NCBI GenBank assembly: GCA_016714005.1 | Contig: JADJOA010000001.1 | Coordinates: forward strand, 62,001-126,000 | DNA: 64,000 nt | Reading direction: 5' to 3' | Source of the DNA: Bacteroidota bacterium | Lineage (GTDB): Bacteria > Bacteroidota > Bacteroidia > AKYH767-A > OLB10 | In this document: one piece after another, positions 10,357-21,472 of the stretch | How the letters are laid out: every line of letters starts with the position of its first letter | Position numbering within the stretch: position 1 is the first letter of the stretch | Program-made: the position numbers and the translations under genes | Notes under the pieces: generated by a model | Told to the model about the DNA's origin: nothing | Seen by the model: the letters and a program-made list of their open reading frames with translations, nothing else | Databases searched by the model: none

Positions 10357-11010
10357 TAAGGTAACTCATAAAAGAATCGTAGCGGTTTTGTATATCACCA
10401 CTGCCATCGGTATGGTTGTAGTATGCTACTACATGAATATCGTGCCGGTAGAAGCCGGCAAGTATGCGTGTTAGATCAACTTTGTTGATTTTTATGGTAA
10501 TACCGTATTGGGACATATCGGGCATTTGCTCTACGGTAATGTTAAGTATAGTGCCTTCGTTAGATTCTACTATGTTAGCTAAATGCGAAATGCTAAAAAG
10601 TCTTTACGGGCACTTGTAATTCTATTACTCCGCCCGGTGTTTTTACTGATTTGCTATGGGCTATGGCTTCAATAATATCGAGTGGTTAGCATACCCGTGT
10701 ATTCGCCTTTGGAGTTGAGCACGGGCAAAATTTCAATTTTATAGTTGCTCATTAGCTGCAAGGCATCATTGATATACTGATTGTAAAACACAAAGTAATT
10801 TTGGTTTGTAAATGCCAGTGTGCTTAGCAGGGCTTGTGTATCGCGGATGTTTTGTAAGCCTTGTTCATCTATCAACCCTAAATATTTTTTGCCACTAAGC
10901 ACTGGCAGGCTGCCGGTTTTAAAAGCGCGCAGCCACTCTTTGGCAGTGGCAATGGTGTCGGTTTCTTTAAGGGGCGGTATTTGGTGTTTTATGTAATCTT
11001 GGAGAAACAT
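10349..11010 (-). CDS. CBS-domain protein with C-terminal regulatory-like domain (two frameshifts)
   Basis: The start is the ATG at 11010 (MFLQDYIKHQIPPLKETD). Residues about 15-120 form a pair of CBS motifs: TATAKEWLRAFKTGSLPVL with YLGLIDEQGL, and INDALQLMSNYKIEILPVL with YTGMLTTRDIIEAI. Near 10679 one base is missing and near 10597 one T is extra. After repair a C-terminal segment follows (VPVKTFSISHLANIVESNEG to YYNHTDGSGDIQNRYDSF), which resembles an ACT-like fold. CBS pairs usually bind adenylates. It is divergent from pdxJ, and its stop overlaps the open frame of the BamA-like gene. Confidence 0.78.
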
Positions 11011-11013
11011 TTT

Positions 11014-11040
11014 GGGAATTATGAATGATGAATTATGAGC
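11014..11040. repeat. Simple-sequence leader before the CBS gene
   Basis: On the minus strand the tract reads CATAATTCATCATTCATAA and ends 4 nt before the ATG at 11010. The same ATTCATAA theme precedes rpsH at 63511-63547. Confidence 0.7.
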
Positions 11041-11046
11041 TATGGA

Positions 11047-11080
11047 TTGCTCTGAACTGACGGCAAACATACTACATTTG
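11047..11080 (+). promoter_or_regulatory. Promoter of pdxJ
   Basis: TACATTTG at 11073-11080 fits the TANNTTTG -7 consensus, with a TTG at 11047-11049. The -7 box ends 21 nt before the ATG at 11102. Confidence 0.6.
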
Positions 11081-11101
11081 CATCTATAAAAATGATGGTG
11101 T

Positions 11102-11821
11102 ATGGCTAAGTTGAGCGTTAATATTAACAAGATAGCTACGTTGCGGAATGCACGGGGCGGTGGGGTTCCGAGTGTGGTGCATGCAGCGATTAACATACAG
11201 CAGTTTGGAGCTGATGGTATAACGGTGCACCCACGACCAGATGAGCGACACATTAAGTATGCCGATGTGTATGAGTTGAAGCCGGTGGTGTTTACTGAAT
11301 TTAATATTGAGGGATACCCCGATGAGCGTTTTTTAAAGCTGGTGGAGGATGTGCTACCTACACAGGTAACGTTGGTGCCGGATGCGCCCGATGTGCTTAC
11401 GAGTAATGCCGGGTGGGATACTGTTAAGCATAAGCAGTTTTTAACCGATGTGGTAACACGATTGAAGGAAAGGGGTATGCGGGTATCGTTATTTATGGAA
11501 ACGGATGTGAAGCAGATAGATATTGCCAGGGAAACGGGTGCCGACCGTATTGAACTTTATACTGAAAGTTATGCTGCGCAGTATGTTGCTGACAGGAAAA
11601 GGCTATTGCCCCTTTGTGGCTGCCGCCAATCATGCAGCGGATATTGGCATTGGTTTAAATGCGGGGCACGATTTAAGTTTGCAGAACTTAGCCTTTTTTC
11701 ATCAAAGATTAAAAATTTGCTGGAGGTAAGCATAGGGCATGCGTTGGTGGCTGATGCTTTGTATTTTGGGTTGGCTAATGTGGTGGGGATGTATAGGAGG
11801 GAGCTGGGGCTTAGGGTTTAG
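11102..11821 (+). CDS. pdxJ: Pyridoxine 5'-phosphate synthase (three compensating deletions)
   Basis: PdxJ condenses 1-deoxyxylulose 5-phosphate with 3-amino-1-hydroxyacetone phosphate in vitamin B6 synthesis. The product is about 240 residues, normal length. Landmarks are MAKLSVNINKIATLRNARG, GADGITVHPRPDERHI, LVPDAPDVLTS, SLFMETD and IELYTESYA. Three single-base losses near 11596 (G), 11613 (T) and 11712 (A) add up to one codon, so the frame is restored for VSIGHALVADALYFGL. Repaired text reads DREKAIAPFVAAANHAADIG and QRLKNLLEVS. The C-terminus is complete (GMYRRELG). Confidence 0.93.
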   Translation: MAKLSVNINKIATLRNARGGGVPSVVHAAINIQQFGADGITVHPRPDERHIKYADVYELKPVVFTEFNIEGYPDERFLKLVEDVLPTQVTLVPDAPDVLTSNAGWDTVKHKQFLTDVVTRLKERGMRVSLFMETDVKQIDIARETGADRIELYTESYAAQYVADRKRLLPLCGCRQSCSGYWHWFKCGARFKFAELSLFSSKIKNLLEVSIGHALVADALYFGLANVVGMYRRELGLRV

Positions 11822-12159
11822 GGTTTTTAGTTGCAAGATTTTGGGATAGGGGTTTGAGGTTAAAAGCAACACAGGGCTGAAGATGGAGTAGGGGGCATTT
11901 TTTTTTCTTTTTGTTACTAAATACACAAAGGTACACTAAGGCGCGGCATTTATTTTTAATTGAAGTAGCGGCATTACCCTAAAAAAACTACCCCCTAATG
12001 AGAGGGGTAGAAAAGCAAAAATGGTACTACACAAAAAATATTTTAAGCTTCAATTAAAACATTGGTAATTTCTTTTTGTTTGAAAGGGAGAAAAGTAACC
12101 ACGCGGTTTTCGCAAAGGGCGGGGTTTTATAAATTAAAAACTATAAAATGGAAAATCAA
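11822..12159. other. Intergenic stretch with dispersed element copy C
   Basis: No gene is seen. GGTTAAAAGCAACACAGG at 11858-11875 is a third copy of the element at 8718 and 10107. It is followed by T-rich and ACACAAAGG-type sequence, the same order as after copy B. The rest (11950-12159) is AT-rich without a recognisable signal. Confidence 0.6.
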
Positions 12160-13134
12160 CTATTTTTTTACATAAGCCTGTGGCTGATGTTCGGGGATAT
12201 TAAATGTGGCAGCTACGGAAAAGGTTTCGGTAAATTCTTTGCCATGCTGGAATTTGAATGGGCCAAAGGTTTTGCTAACTACATTGCTGCCTGAAACGGT
12301 AACGGTGCGGTAGCCGGGTTCGAAGGTGGAAACAATGGTTTGTCCTTGTAGGTTGGTGGTGTTGGATACGGCTTTGAATGTTTTGCCGTCTTTTTGGAGT
12401 GGGTTAACGGTAACAGTAGCACCAAAGATGGGTTGCCCGGCATCGTTGGTAACGGTGGCTGCAAGGCGGGTGTGGTAGCCTTGTTTGTTGACCTGGCGTT
12501 TTATTGCGTAGAGGTTATAAAAATCGGGGTGTGTGTTTTTGAAGGAGATGATGTTTTCGTCAAGTATTTGGTGGCAAATGTGATTGGCATCTTTTATTAA
12601 TGTATTTATTTGTTGGTTAATGCCTTTGCGATTGCCAATTGAATTTTTTGGTGATTGTGCCACTGCTTCAAATGCATTGATGGCTTGGAGGAGAGATTCT
12701 AAATCCTGCTCATTTATTTCAAAACCTTGTTCTTGCATGCTTGGTATAAGCGGAAGTATTAGGTTGTGAATTGCGTGTGCTTTGTTTATTAGTGTGTTGG
12801 TGCCCAAGTTAAGAAATGTGCTAATGGGCAGTTTAATTTCCTGGAACAGGGTGTTGTTTTTGGTGATAACAGCAAATGATTTGGTGGGGTAGGTGATGCT
12901 TACCAGGATTTGGCAGAGCAAGGTTTTTGATTGTTTTTTGTCTTGCGCAATGCCGGTGAGGCTGAGCATTTGGTTGAGGAGTGTTGCCTGGTTTATTTTT
13001 GTTTTTACATCATCTATACCTTTTTTAAATACCGGGATTGAGCTGGTGGTGGTTAGGTTAGCCGCATCTAAAGCCCAGTTGGTAAGTATTTGCATCATTG
13101 TAACTAAACTATTGTAATAAGAAGTCATGTGCAT
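12160..13134 (-). CDS. Hypothetical protein with C-terminal carboxypeptidase-regulatory-like domain
   Basis: This is an intact 324-residue protein without signal peptide. The ATG at 13128 (MTSYYNS) is an alternative start. Residues 1-220 are almost all helical, with segments such as ALDAANLTTTSSIPVFKKG, QMLSLTGIAQDKKQSK and ALLQAINAFEAVAQSP. Residues about 228-300 (RLAATVTNDAGQPIFGATV to TFEPGYRTVTVSG) look like a CarboxypepD_reg-like Ig sandwich, a domain normally found on exported proteins. The function is unknown. It stands alone between repeat islands. Confidence 0.65.
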   Translation of the reverse strand: MHMTSYYNSLVTMMQILTNWALDAANLTTTSSIPVFKKGIDDVKTKINQATLLNQMLSLTGIAQDKKQSKTLLCQILVSITYPTKSFAVITKNNTLFQEIKLPISTFLNLGTNTLINKAHAIHNLILPLIPSMQEQGFEINEQDLESLLQAINAFEAVAQSPKNSIGNRKGINQQINTLIKDANHICHQILDENIISFKNTHPDFYNLYAIKRQVNKQGYHTRLAATVTNDAGQPIFGATVTVNPLQKDGKTFKAVSNTTNLQGQTIVSTFEPGYRTVTVSGSNVVSKTFGPFKFQHGKEFTETFSVAATFNIPEHQPQAYVKK

Positions 13135-13273
13135 TGTGGCAGTTTTATGCTCTCGCCTTGAGTTTTGTTTTTATGCTTTTACTGTAAAGGTTTTAAAAAA
13201 GGTTTCGTGAAATGGGAAAAATATTTTTTTATGGGAGTAAGGATTGAGGGGTGGGTTAAGGGAGGGAGGGAGG

Positions 13274-13527
13274 ATGGCACGCAGAGGCGCGGAGGGCGCA
13301 GAGGGGATTTTTACCCCTGACCCCTAAAGGGGAACCTGCTATTGTAACGGGGTGGGTATGGCACGCAGAGGCGCGGAGGGCGCAGAGGGGATTTTTTACC
13401 CCTGACCCCTATAGGGGAACCTGCTATTGTAACGGGGTGGGTATGGCACGCAGAGGCGCGGAGGGCGTAGAGGGGATTTTTTACCCCTGACCCTAAAGGG
13501 GAACGCTTTGTTTTAACGGGGTGGGGG
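13274..13527. repeat. Tandem triplication of an 84-85-bp unit
   Basis: Three near-identical units start at 13274, 13358 and 13443. Each contains ATGGCACGCAGAGGCGCGG, GGCGCAGAGGGGATTTTT, the palindrome ACCCCTGACCCCTAAAGGGG and AACCTGCTATTGTAACGGGG. The third unit has diverged after the palindrome. The palindrome part recurs at 50.9-51.2 kb. No credible coding potential. Confidence 0.9.
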
Positions 13528-13560
13528 TACGTAGTGGGGCGCAACCTGGCGGCTATACGT

Positions 13561-13842
13561 TTATTCGCGCCTTGGTTTTTCTCGTTTAGGGAAATGAAAT
13601 GTAATGGGCTCGTATTTTTGAATTTGAGAGTTGATGTAATCAATTATTACTTTTTCTATTCCTGATTTTCTAAAATCCCAGTTAATTTGCCTGGTATCGC
13701 CCCTGGGGTTGGTAACCGCAACGGTATATATATACGTATTTGATGCGCCTACATTAAAAGTTTGTACTGTGTATTTATATTTTCGGTTCATGTAAATAAG
13801 AAACCTTTTGATGATTGCCATAATGTCAGAATTAAAAAGCAT
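13561..13842 (-). CDS. Small hypothetical protein
   Basis: This is a 93-residue basic protein (or 86 residues from the ATG at 13821, MAIIKRFLIYMNRKYKY). The middle part alternates strand-like and polar residues (YTVQTFNVGASNTYIYTVAVT, INWDFRKSG), followed by a helix (EKVIIDYINSQIQKY). I do not recognise it. It sits between two repeat arrays, so it could be spurious. Its amino-acid balance is ordinary, which favours a real gene. Confidence 0.4.
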   Translation of the reverse strand: MLFNSDIMAIIKRFLIYMNRKYKYTVQTFNVGASNTYIYTVAVTNPRGDTRQINWDFRKSGIEKVIIDYINSQIQKYEPITFHFPKREKPRRE

Positions 13843-13973
13843 AAAATAGGAAAAAACCTTGCACTTGTTTAAACGGAAATATTGGGTTGATAATTTGGTA
13901 AACTTTTGATTTACAGTATAATGCCATTTTTTATTGTTGAAAAAGGGTAAAATCTTGCATTATTAAAGGGCTA

Positions 13974-14183
13974 GGAGCAGGGCACTATTGCCTTGGTGGA
14001 GGGCACTATTGCCTTGGAGTATGACACTATTGTTACGGAGGAGGGCACTATTGTTACGGAGGAGGGCACTATTGGTACAGAGGAGGGTGCTATTGGTTTA
14101 GAGTAGGGCACTATTGTTTTGGAGTAGGGCACTATTGTTATGGAGCAGGGCACTATTGTTACAGAGGAGGGTGCTATTGGCCT
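13974..14183. repeat. 21-bp minisatellite, ten units
   Basis: Ten head-to-tail units of exactly 21 bp share the core GGGCACTATTG and vary only at a few positions (for example GGGTGCTATTGG in units 6 and 10). Because 21 is divisible by 3, the minus strand keeps an open heptad frame (PSSVTIV-like). There is no obvious start signal or domain. Confidence 0.93.
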
Positions 14184-14204
14184 GGAGATGGCTGTAAATG
14201 CCAA

Positions 14205-14674
14205 TTAGCCGTGTAAGAATTGGGTTAAGCAACGCAGTAATAAGGCAGAGAGGGGTACGAGAGCCCTTGCACACATAAGTAATTGGGCCCGGGGGCGGCA
14301 GCGGTTATGTACAGAAGCCTATAGGCGAGAGGTAAGGCAAGATGAATATGTTTTGAAATTTAATTTTGGTTGAAAGAAATAACATTTTATTAATTTTTTT
14401 TTACAAAAAAACTTGTTTTTGAAATTTGAGCTTAATATATTTGCATAACTATTTGAGGTGAGATTAAAAGAGAATAACTGAGCCAACAGGGATTAAACCA
14501 AACAAAAAAACGAGTAAAAGTTGAATTTTTCATTCTTACATCACTTTTTCCTTCATCGTAAATTTTATGATTTATGATCAAATAAGTTTTATTAATTCTG
14601 CTAAATAATATACATTAACTAAAATCAAATCAAACAAAAAATCAAACAAATTAAATTAAACTAAAATCCAACAC
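14205..14674. other. Intergenic region and long A-rich leader of the adhesin gene
   Basis: No gene is seen. It contains a degenerate copy of dispersed-element words (GGGTTAAGCAACGCAG near 14220) and the promoter at 14413-14443. An A- and C-rich 5' leader of about 220 nt, with repeated AAATCAAA/CAAACAAA words, runs to the ATG at 14675. Confidence 0.55.
14413..14443 (+). promoter_or_regulatory. Promoter of the giant adhesin
   Basis: TTG at 14413-14415 and TATATTTG at 14436-14443 are separated by 20 nt. This is a good Bacteroidota -33/-7 pair. Confidence 0.65.
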
Positions 14675-17600
14675 ATGACAAAAATCAACAAAATGAGTAC
14701 GTCAGGCACATTGTTTACAAGGTGGCTGATTTGTCTATTGTTCTTGACAGGACTATGGACGAGTAATGTGAATGCGCAGGTAGCTACTTACACGTTTGCG
14801 CAAACCAGTGGGACTTATACTCCTATTACCGGAGGTACATCTCATTGGGGTATAACAAGTACCACCCGACCAGATGATAATACAGCGTTAGGCGTTGCTA
14901 TACCCTGGACGTTTACCTATGCCGGCTCTCCATTTACAACTGTTAGCATTAGTAATAACGGTAACTTGACATTTGGGGGAACCGCAAATACGTCATACGA
15001 AGGGTTAAATGGAACAGTTAACAATACCGTTACCCCATTGGGAGATGATTTGTCAAGTGGTTACCGTATAGCATGTACAAGAACGTCAGGATCGCCAACA
15101 TTGACTGCTACCAGTGCAACAACAAGAGTGGATATAGGCGATAATGTTTATGGAACAGGCATCCCGGCAGGAACAACAGTTTTAAGTAAAACAGCCAATA
15201 CTGTTACCATGAGCGCTAATGCAACATCAACAAGCTCTTTTGCAACCGCACTCTTCAGCGGAGGCGGAGTGCGTAGCGAAACTTGGAAGTACTCCTAACC
15301 GAATTTTTGTAGTACAGTGGACTGAGGCTTGTTCTTTTGGAGGAAACGGCACCTCCTTAACTTTCAGGTGCGCTTATATGAAAGTAATAATGCGGTGCAA
15401 TTTGTTTATGGAGAATGTTTTTATCCTACAGGCGGAGCAAATGATGATGCCACAATAGGGTTAAGAGGAGCCAGCGCTACGGATTTTAATAACCGTGTAG
15501 AAGCAAGCGGAAACTTTCCGGCCACCACGCAGGGCGGAGCTATATCAGCACTTGTGTTATATAATAACCCAACATCACATATAGCACCTACCAATGGATT
15601 AACATTGACATGGACTCCTGTAGTAGTATCTTGCGGTAACCCAACAGCTCTTTCAGGAACAGCCACCAGCACCACCACAGCCAACCTTAGCTGGACAGCA
15701 CCCGGTTTAGGTACCCCGTTGGATACCAGTGGGAAGTTCGTTCAAGCGGAATTGGAGGAAGCGGAGCAATAGGTTTAGCTGCCAGCGGTAGCACAACAGC
15801 ACCTACAACAGCAGCATCAGCCTCAGGCCTAACCGCAAATACCACTTATACACTATGGGTGCGTACAGATTGTGGAGGCTCGGGTTTTAGTATTTGGTCA
15901 TCTTCTGCTGCAACATTTAACACTCCGTGTAATGTTTTTAGCTTACCATGGTCAGAAGGTTTTGAAAGCATGGCTACAGTAGGAACCAACCTTTATCCTT
16001 CGTGCTGGAGTTATTCCAACGTTACATCCAGCAACTATTCCTGCAACGGAACCTGTAATTCTAACACCGCACATGCAGGCACTAAATTTATAGGCGGAAG
16101 CTGGTCATTTAACGTATGGTACTTTACCCCTTCATTTAACCTTACAGCAGGTACCTCCTACGACTTTTCTTACTGGGTAAAAACGACAGATGCTGTAGTA
16201 GGATATAACCTTAGTACATTCTACGGAACCTCACAAACAATAGGTGCCATGACTAATTCAATAGGCACGCCAGTAACAGGCTATAATGTAGCAACATGGA
16301 CTAAAGTAACAGCTACCTTTACACCTGCCACATCGGGCACCTACTATTTTGGATTAAATAACAACTGCCCAACAAGCGCACCCAACGGAATAGGTTTTGA
16401 TGACTTTGCATTAGATGTTACCCCATCTTGTGTTCCTCCAACCCTTCCAACAGGTACTGCCACAGGCACTACCACAGCTAACATTAGCTGGACTGCAGCA
16501 TCTCCTACACCTTCTAACGGCTACCAGTATGCTGTTACAACCAGTGTCACACCTCCAGGGTCAGGTACTGCCTTTGCAGGCACCAGCACCAGTGTATCAG
16601 GCTTATCAGCCAATACAACTTATTATGTACATGTAAGGTCAGATTGTGGCGGAACTTTTAGCCCTTGGGCAACCTCTGCAGCTACATTTACAACCCCATG
16701 TAATGCAATTACTTCACTTATTTCCGAAAGCTTTAACACCATGGGTAGCATACCTCCATGCTGGAGTACAGCAATACAAAATGGTACTGTAAACTGGACT
16801 TTTGCTTCTGCTGATGGTGATGCGCAATTTACCCCACACAGCGGTGCTGCTATGGCTGTAAAACTGGACAAGCGCTGCTAACTCAGATGCTTTATTAATA
16901 TCTCCTAATTTAGATTACAGCGGTACATACCCAAGCACAACGCTAAGGGTTAATGTTTGGATTTATAGAAATGCCACCAACGGACTTTCAACAGACAGGG
17001 TAGCGTTTTTTGCCAACACCACTAATGACCTTAGCGGAAGCCCAACTACATTAATAGATATACCATACGCTGCATCAGCAGCACCTGCTGTAGGCTCATC
17101 GGGCTGGTACAACTATACAGCAATAATTCCATTAAGCTACAACAGTGCACCATTTTATGTTATAGCTAAAGGAAGCACTACAACAAGTTTCTCGTCTTAT
17201 AGCGTAGGCTTTGATGATTTTGCCATAGAGGTAGCACCAAGCTGCTTAAACCCAACAGGTTTAACAGCGGGTAACTATACAACTACCACAGCAGATGTAT
17301 CGTGGGGTAGTGTTGCCGGTGCTGTTAATTATGTATGGGAATTAAGAACAAGTGGCGCTTGTGGAAGCGGTTCGCCTTTACAATCAGGTACCACTGCATC
17401 TACATCGGTTAGCTTATCAGGCTTAAGCGTAGGTCCAAACTATACTTTCTGCGTTTATACAGATTGTGGTGGAGGTAACTTAAGCTCTACATCTTCATTT
17501 ACATTTGCTTTACCACTTCCGGGTGATGATTTTTGCAATGCCATTAACCTAACATTAGGAGGTGCGCAAGATTGTAAAAACACAACCAACTATACTTCAG

Positions 17601-20600
17601 TAGGCGATCCCGGTTTCACATGTAGTGGCATGAACAATACCGTATGGTACACATATACTCCTGCGGTAACAGGTCAGGTATTTGTTCGTACAGAAATTCC
17701 AATTTCAGCCGGAGACCCGCTTGATGGTTGGTTGCAATTTTATACAGCCACAGGCACATGCCCTTCATTAACATTAACTGAAGTAGGAACATGTACTAAT
17801 TTTGGCTTTGGAACTAATGGGCAGGTTGACAACACCTTGTCCCCAACATTAACTGGAGGTGTTACTTATTATATTTTGATAGATGGTTTTAGTGGTGATG
17901 TTGGTGAGTACTGCATAGAAATTGATGCCCCACCAACATGTTTTCCACCAACATTTCCATTCGCAACTACTTCTAGTAACAATGCAACGCTTTCATGGAC
18001 TTGTACTGGCTGTACTGGTACTTACGAAGTTGAATATGGCTTAACAGGATTTTACACAAGGTACTGGAATAACTATTGACCCGGCAACAAACCCTACAAA
18101 CCTTACTGGTTTGGCTTACAACAACATATGATTATTATGTTAGACAAGATTGCGGTTTAGGCGATTTTAGCACATGGACTGGTCCAATCTCATTTACTAC
18201 AGGTGGTCCGCCTCCGGCTAATGATTTATGCTCTGGCGCAATTACACTTACCTGCGGTTCTACCGTATCAGGTACATTAGTAGATGCTACACTTGATGCT
18301 GGATTACCTGCCGGTTGCGGTGGTGGTAACGGAGCCTACGTATCTGCAAGCGTATGGTATCAAATTGTAGGTAACGGTCAAAATTATGAGGTTTCACTTT
18401 GTAATGCTAATACAACAATTGATACAAAACTTAGTGTATTCTCTGGTACCTGCGGAAGCCTTGTTTGTGAAGATAATAACGATGATGATGGATCATGTGG
18501 AGTTAATACTTTAGCATCAACAGTATCCTTCCCAACACAAAATGGTGTAACTTACTATATTTTAGTACACAGATTTTCAGACGTTGCCGGTGGTACGTTT
18601 GATATAAGCGTTACATGCACAACTTGTACACCAGCTGCTGGTAACGATAACTGTGCTGGTGCTGCTACCTTAACGAATGGAGTTTTGCTTGCAACAAATA
18701 ATACTTGTGCCGGTGGCGCTCCTGCAAACCCATCTTGTAATGGTTTCCAAAGCGCATTTGATGTTTGGTATAAAATCAACTCTGGTTTAAGTACCAACAT
18801 GCAAATTGACCTTGCTGCTGTAACAGCCTCTGGTTTGCGTTATGCGGTTTATTATGGTTCATGCGGTTCTTTAACTTCAGTTTATTGCAATACTACTCCT
18901 CCAGCTTCAAATACAATTACCCTGTTAGGCACCCCAACTGATTATTATATTCAGGTATGGAGCACCTCAGTTTCAACAAGAGGAGATTTTGACATTACAG
19001 CAACCCTAAGTGGAGGTCCATGTATGGCAGCAAATGCAAACTTTGTCTCGCCTGCATGTGATGGTCTTCCTCTTGGTTTAACCAGCAATGTAACATTTGG
19101 TACTGGTCCATATTCTTACCAGTGGTCTGGTACTGGTACGTTCTCACCAAGTTCTACATCACAAAACCCAACAGTTACCGGTGCTGCTACAGGAAACTAT
19201 ACAGTAACAATTACAGATACTGGTAATCCACCTTGCAGCATTACACTTACTGTTGCTGTAACAGTTAACCCTGTTCCAGTACCCGTAGTTCAGGGTGGTA
19301 ACCCAACAGTAGAGGCTTGCGAAGGCACATCATTAACACTAAGTGCAAACAATGCAGCCGGTGGTCAGACAACTACATATAGCTGGACAACCACTGCATC
19401 AATACCATTTACCAGCAGCCAGCAAACACCAACGGTAACAAGCAGCGCAGCAGGTAATGCAGGGTTATATACAGTAGTATTAACCAACCAGTACTTATGT
19501 GCACAGCAAGCGGCAGTGTTACAGCCATAATAAATGCCAACCCAACACTTGGCGGCACGGTAACGAACGTAAGCTGCTGGGCAGCAAACATCTGCGATGG
19601 AGCGATAGCAGCCACAGCTACAGGCGGCACCGGAGCAGGCACATATTTATGTGACGATGGCACAAACTTTAACACCGATGGGGACTTCAGCTTAAACCAG
19701 GGTTTTAGGCCCGATAGCGGTATGCTTTGGCCCGTATGCCATAACAGTAACAGATGGTAATGGATGTTCAACAACCAATACATTTAACGTAGGGGGCCAT
19801 AAGCACATCTCCGCCAGCATCAAGCGTAGTAGTGCCACCGATAAACAATTTGCCGCAGTTTGCGTGCAATGGCACATCGGTAAGCAATATAAATGTACCT
19901 GTAGTATCAGGCGGACACAAAGTATATATGGGATGGTCCAAGCGGCACAGACTTTAACGGAGCTGGCAATACGTATACCAACAGCACACCAAATGCCAAT
20001 ATTACCTTTGGATCCTTGCCGGGGGAGCCTCTGGTTATTACATAGGCGTACAGGCGGCCAATGGCTGCGGAGGTTCAACGCGTAAAGTACAGTGGGTGAG
20101 AGGCGTTATCGAGCCCGACACTAAGCGGATCAACAGAAGTACGTGCAGGGGGCAGCAGTGTATACAGTTACAAATGCACCAATAGTAGGTGCACAGAACT
20201 ACACCTGGACAGGTCCTGTGGGCACCACGTTTAACGGTAATGCGAGTCCATATACGACCACAGCACGAGCGTAACGGCAGTATTGCCTGTTGGTTATACA
20301 AGCGGCAGCATATGCGTAACGGCCAATGCCAGTTGCGTAAGCAACGCGCCCAAATGTTTGGCAGTAAGCACGAGTCCATCGGCCATAGGCGTAATGAGCG
20401 GAGTGTTCAGCGTATGTCCAAACACGAGCCAAACGTACAGCGTACCTAATGCAGGAGCCGGCACATACAACTGGACACTGCCAGCCAATGCCAGCGGGTC
20501 AAGCACGAGCAACAGCATAACAGTAACCTTTAACAGTGGGTTCTTAAACGGTAATATAAGCGTAACATACACCAACGTATGCGGAGTAACCTCAGCAGCG

Positions 20601-21426
20601 CGCACTAAAACGATAGCTATAGGCAGCCCGGGCGTACCATCGAGCATAACAGGAATAAGCAATGGCGTGTGTGGTCAAACGGTAAGCTACCAGTGCCCAC
20701 CGCAGGCAGGTGCTACGTTTACGTGGAGTGCAAGCAATGGCACAGTAGTATCAGGCCAGGGCAGCAATAGCGTAAGCATATCGTTTGGTACGTTTAGTAC
20801 GGGAACGGTGAGTGTAACAGCTAGCAATGGATGTGGTACAAGCACAGCCAGAACAATAACAGTAAAAGGGTCTCCCAACACGCCAAGCGTAATAACAGCG
20901 AACCCTGCAGTATGGTGCAACAACGAAGCGGGCATACAATTCAGCTCGAGCTTAACGGGCGTAACAGGCGTTTACAGCTTAAACTGGACAGTGTTACCGT
21001 CAGCAGCGGCAGTGTATGTAAGCGGACAAGGTACGGGTACCTATACGGTAGACTGGAACACAGGCAATGCAACAGTAAGCTTAACAGCGAGCAATGCCTG
21101 CGGAGTGGCAACAAGAACATACAGTGCGAGTCCAAGCTGCAGAGAGGCAGTAGAAATAACAGAAACAGCACCTACCGCCCAAATCCACCTGTACCCTAAC
21201 CCTGCAGATGACAAAGTAACGGTAAGCTATCATGCAGAGCAGGCAGAAGAAGTGAGCATAGAGATGAAAGATGTAAGCGGTAGAATAGTTTACAGCAGCG
21301 GGATGAATGCACAAGAAGGCGAGAACCAAAGCGTGATAGAAGTAAGCCAACTCAGCAAAGGGGTTTTACATGGTAGAGGTAAGGTCAAACAGTGCCAAAC
21401 AACAGGTAAGACTGGTGGTGCAGTAG
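14675..21426 (+). CDS. Giant T9SS-secreted multidomain adhesin (many frameshifts)
   Basis: This is a cell-surface protein of about 2,250 residues. The signal peptide is MTKINKMSTSGTLFTRWLI to VNAQ. Domain order: an N-terminal beta domain; fibronectin-III-like repeats (TTTANLSWTAP, TTTANISWTAA, GLTANTTYTLWVRTDCG); two MAM/cleaved-adhesin-like domains (SLPWSEGFESM to GIGFDDFALDV and its relative near 16700-17220); three domains starting DD/ND-x-C (GDDFCNAINLTL, ANDLCSGAITLT, GNDNCAGAATLT); then PKD/Ig-like repeats. The C-terminus is a type A sorting domain (IHLYPNPADDKVTVSY to VSQLSKGVYMVEVRSN). Breaks lie near 15286, 15361, 15711, 16862, 18052, 18121, 19500, several in 19690-20280, and 21366. 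The stop is TAG at 21424 after repair. The neighbouring genes give no ligand. Confidence 0.85.
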
Positions 21427-21472
21427 TAAAAGCAACATCAAAATAGTACCCACCAACATTAAAACAAGGTTG

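Noticed and set aside
13311..13643. Minus-strand protein across the 84-bp repeats
   Set aside because: It only translates the repeat units; no protein-like features.
13974..14183. CRISPR array
   Set aside because: Units are contiguous 21-bp repeats without spacers, and there are no cas genes.
19692..20450. Minus-strand proteins opposite the adhesin
   Set aside because: Their composition (strings of C, Y and R) mirrors the repetitive adhesin codons; no start signal or known motif.
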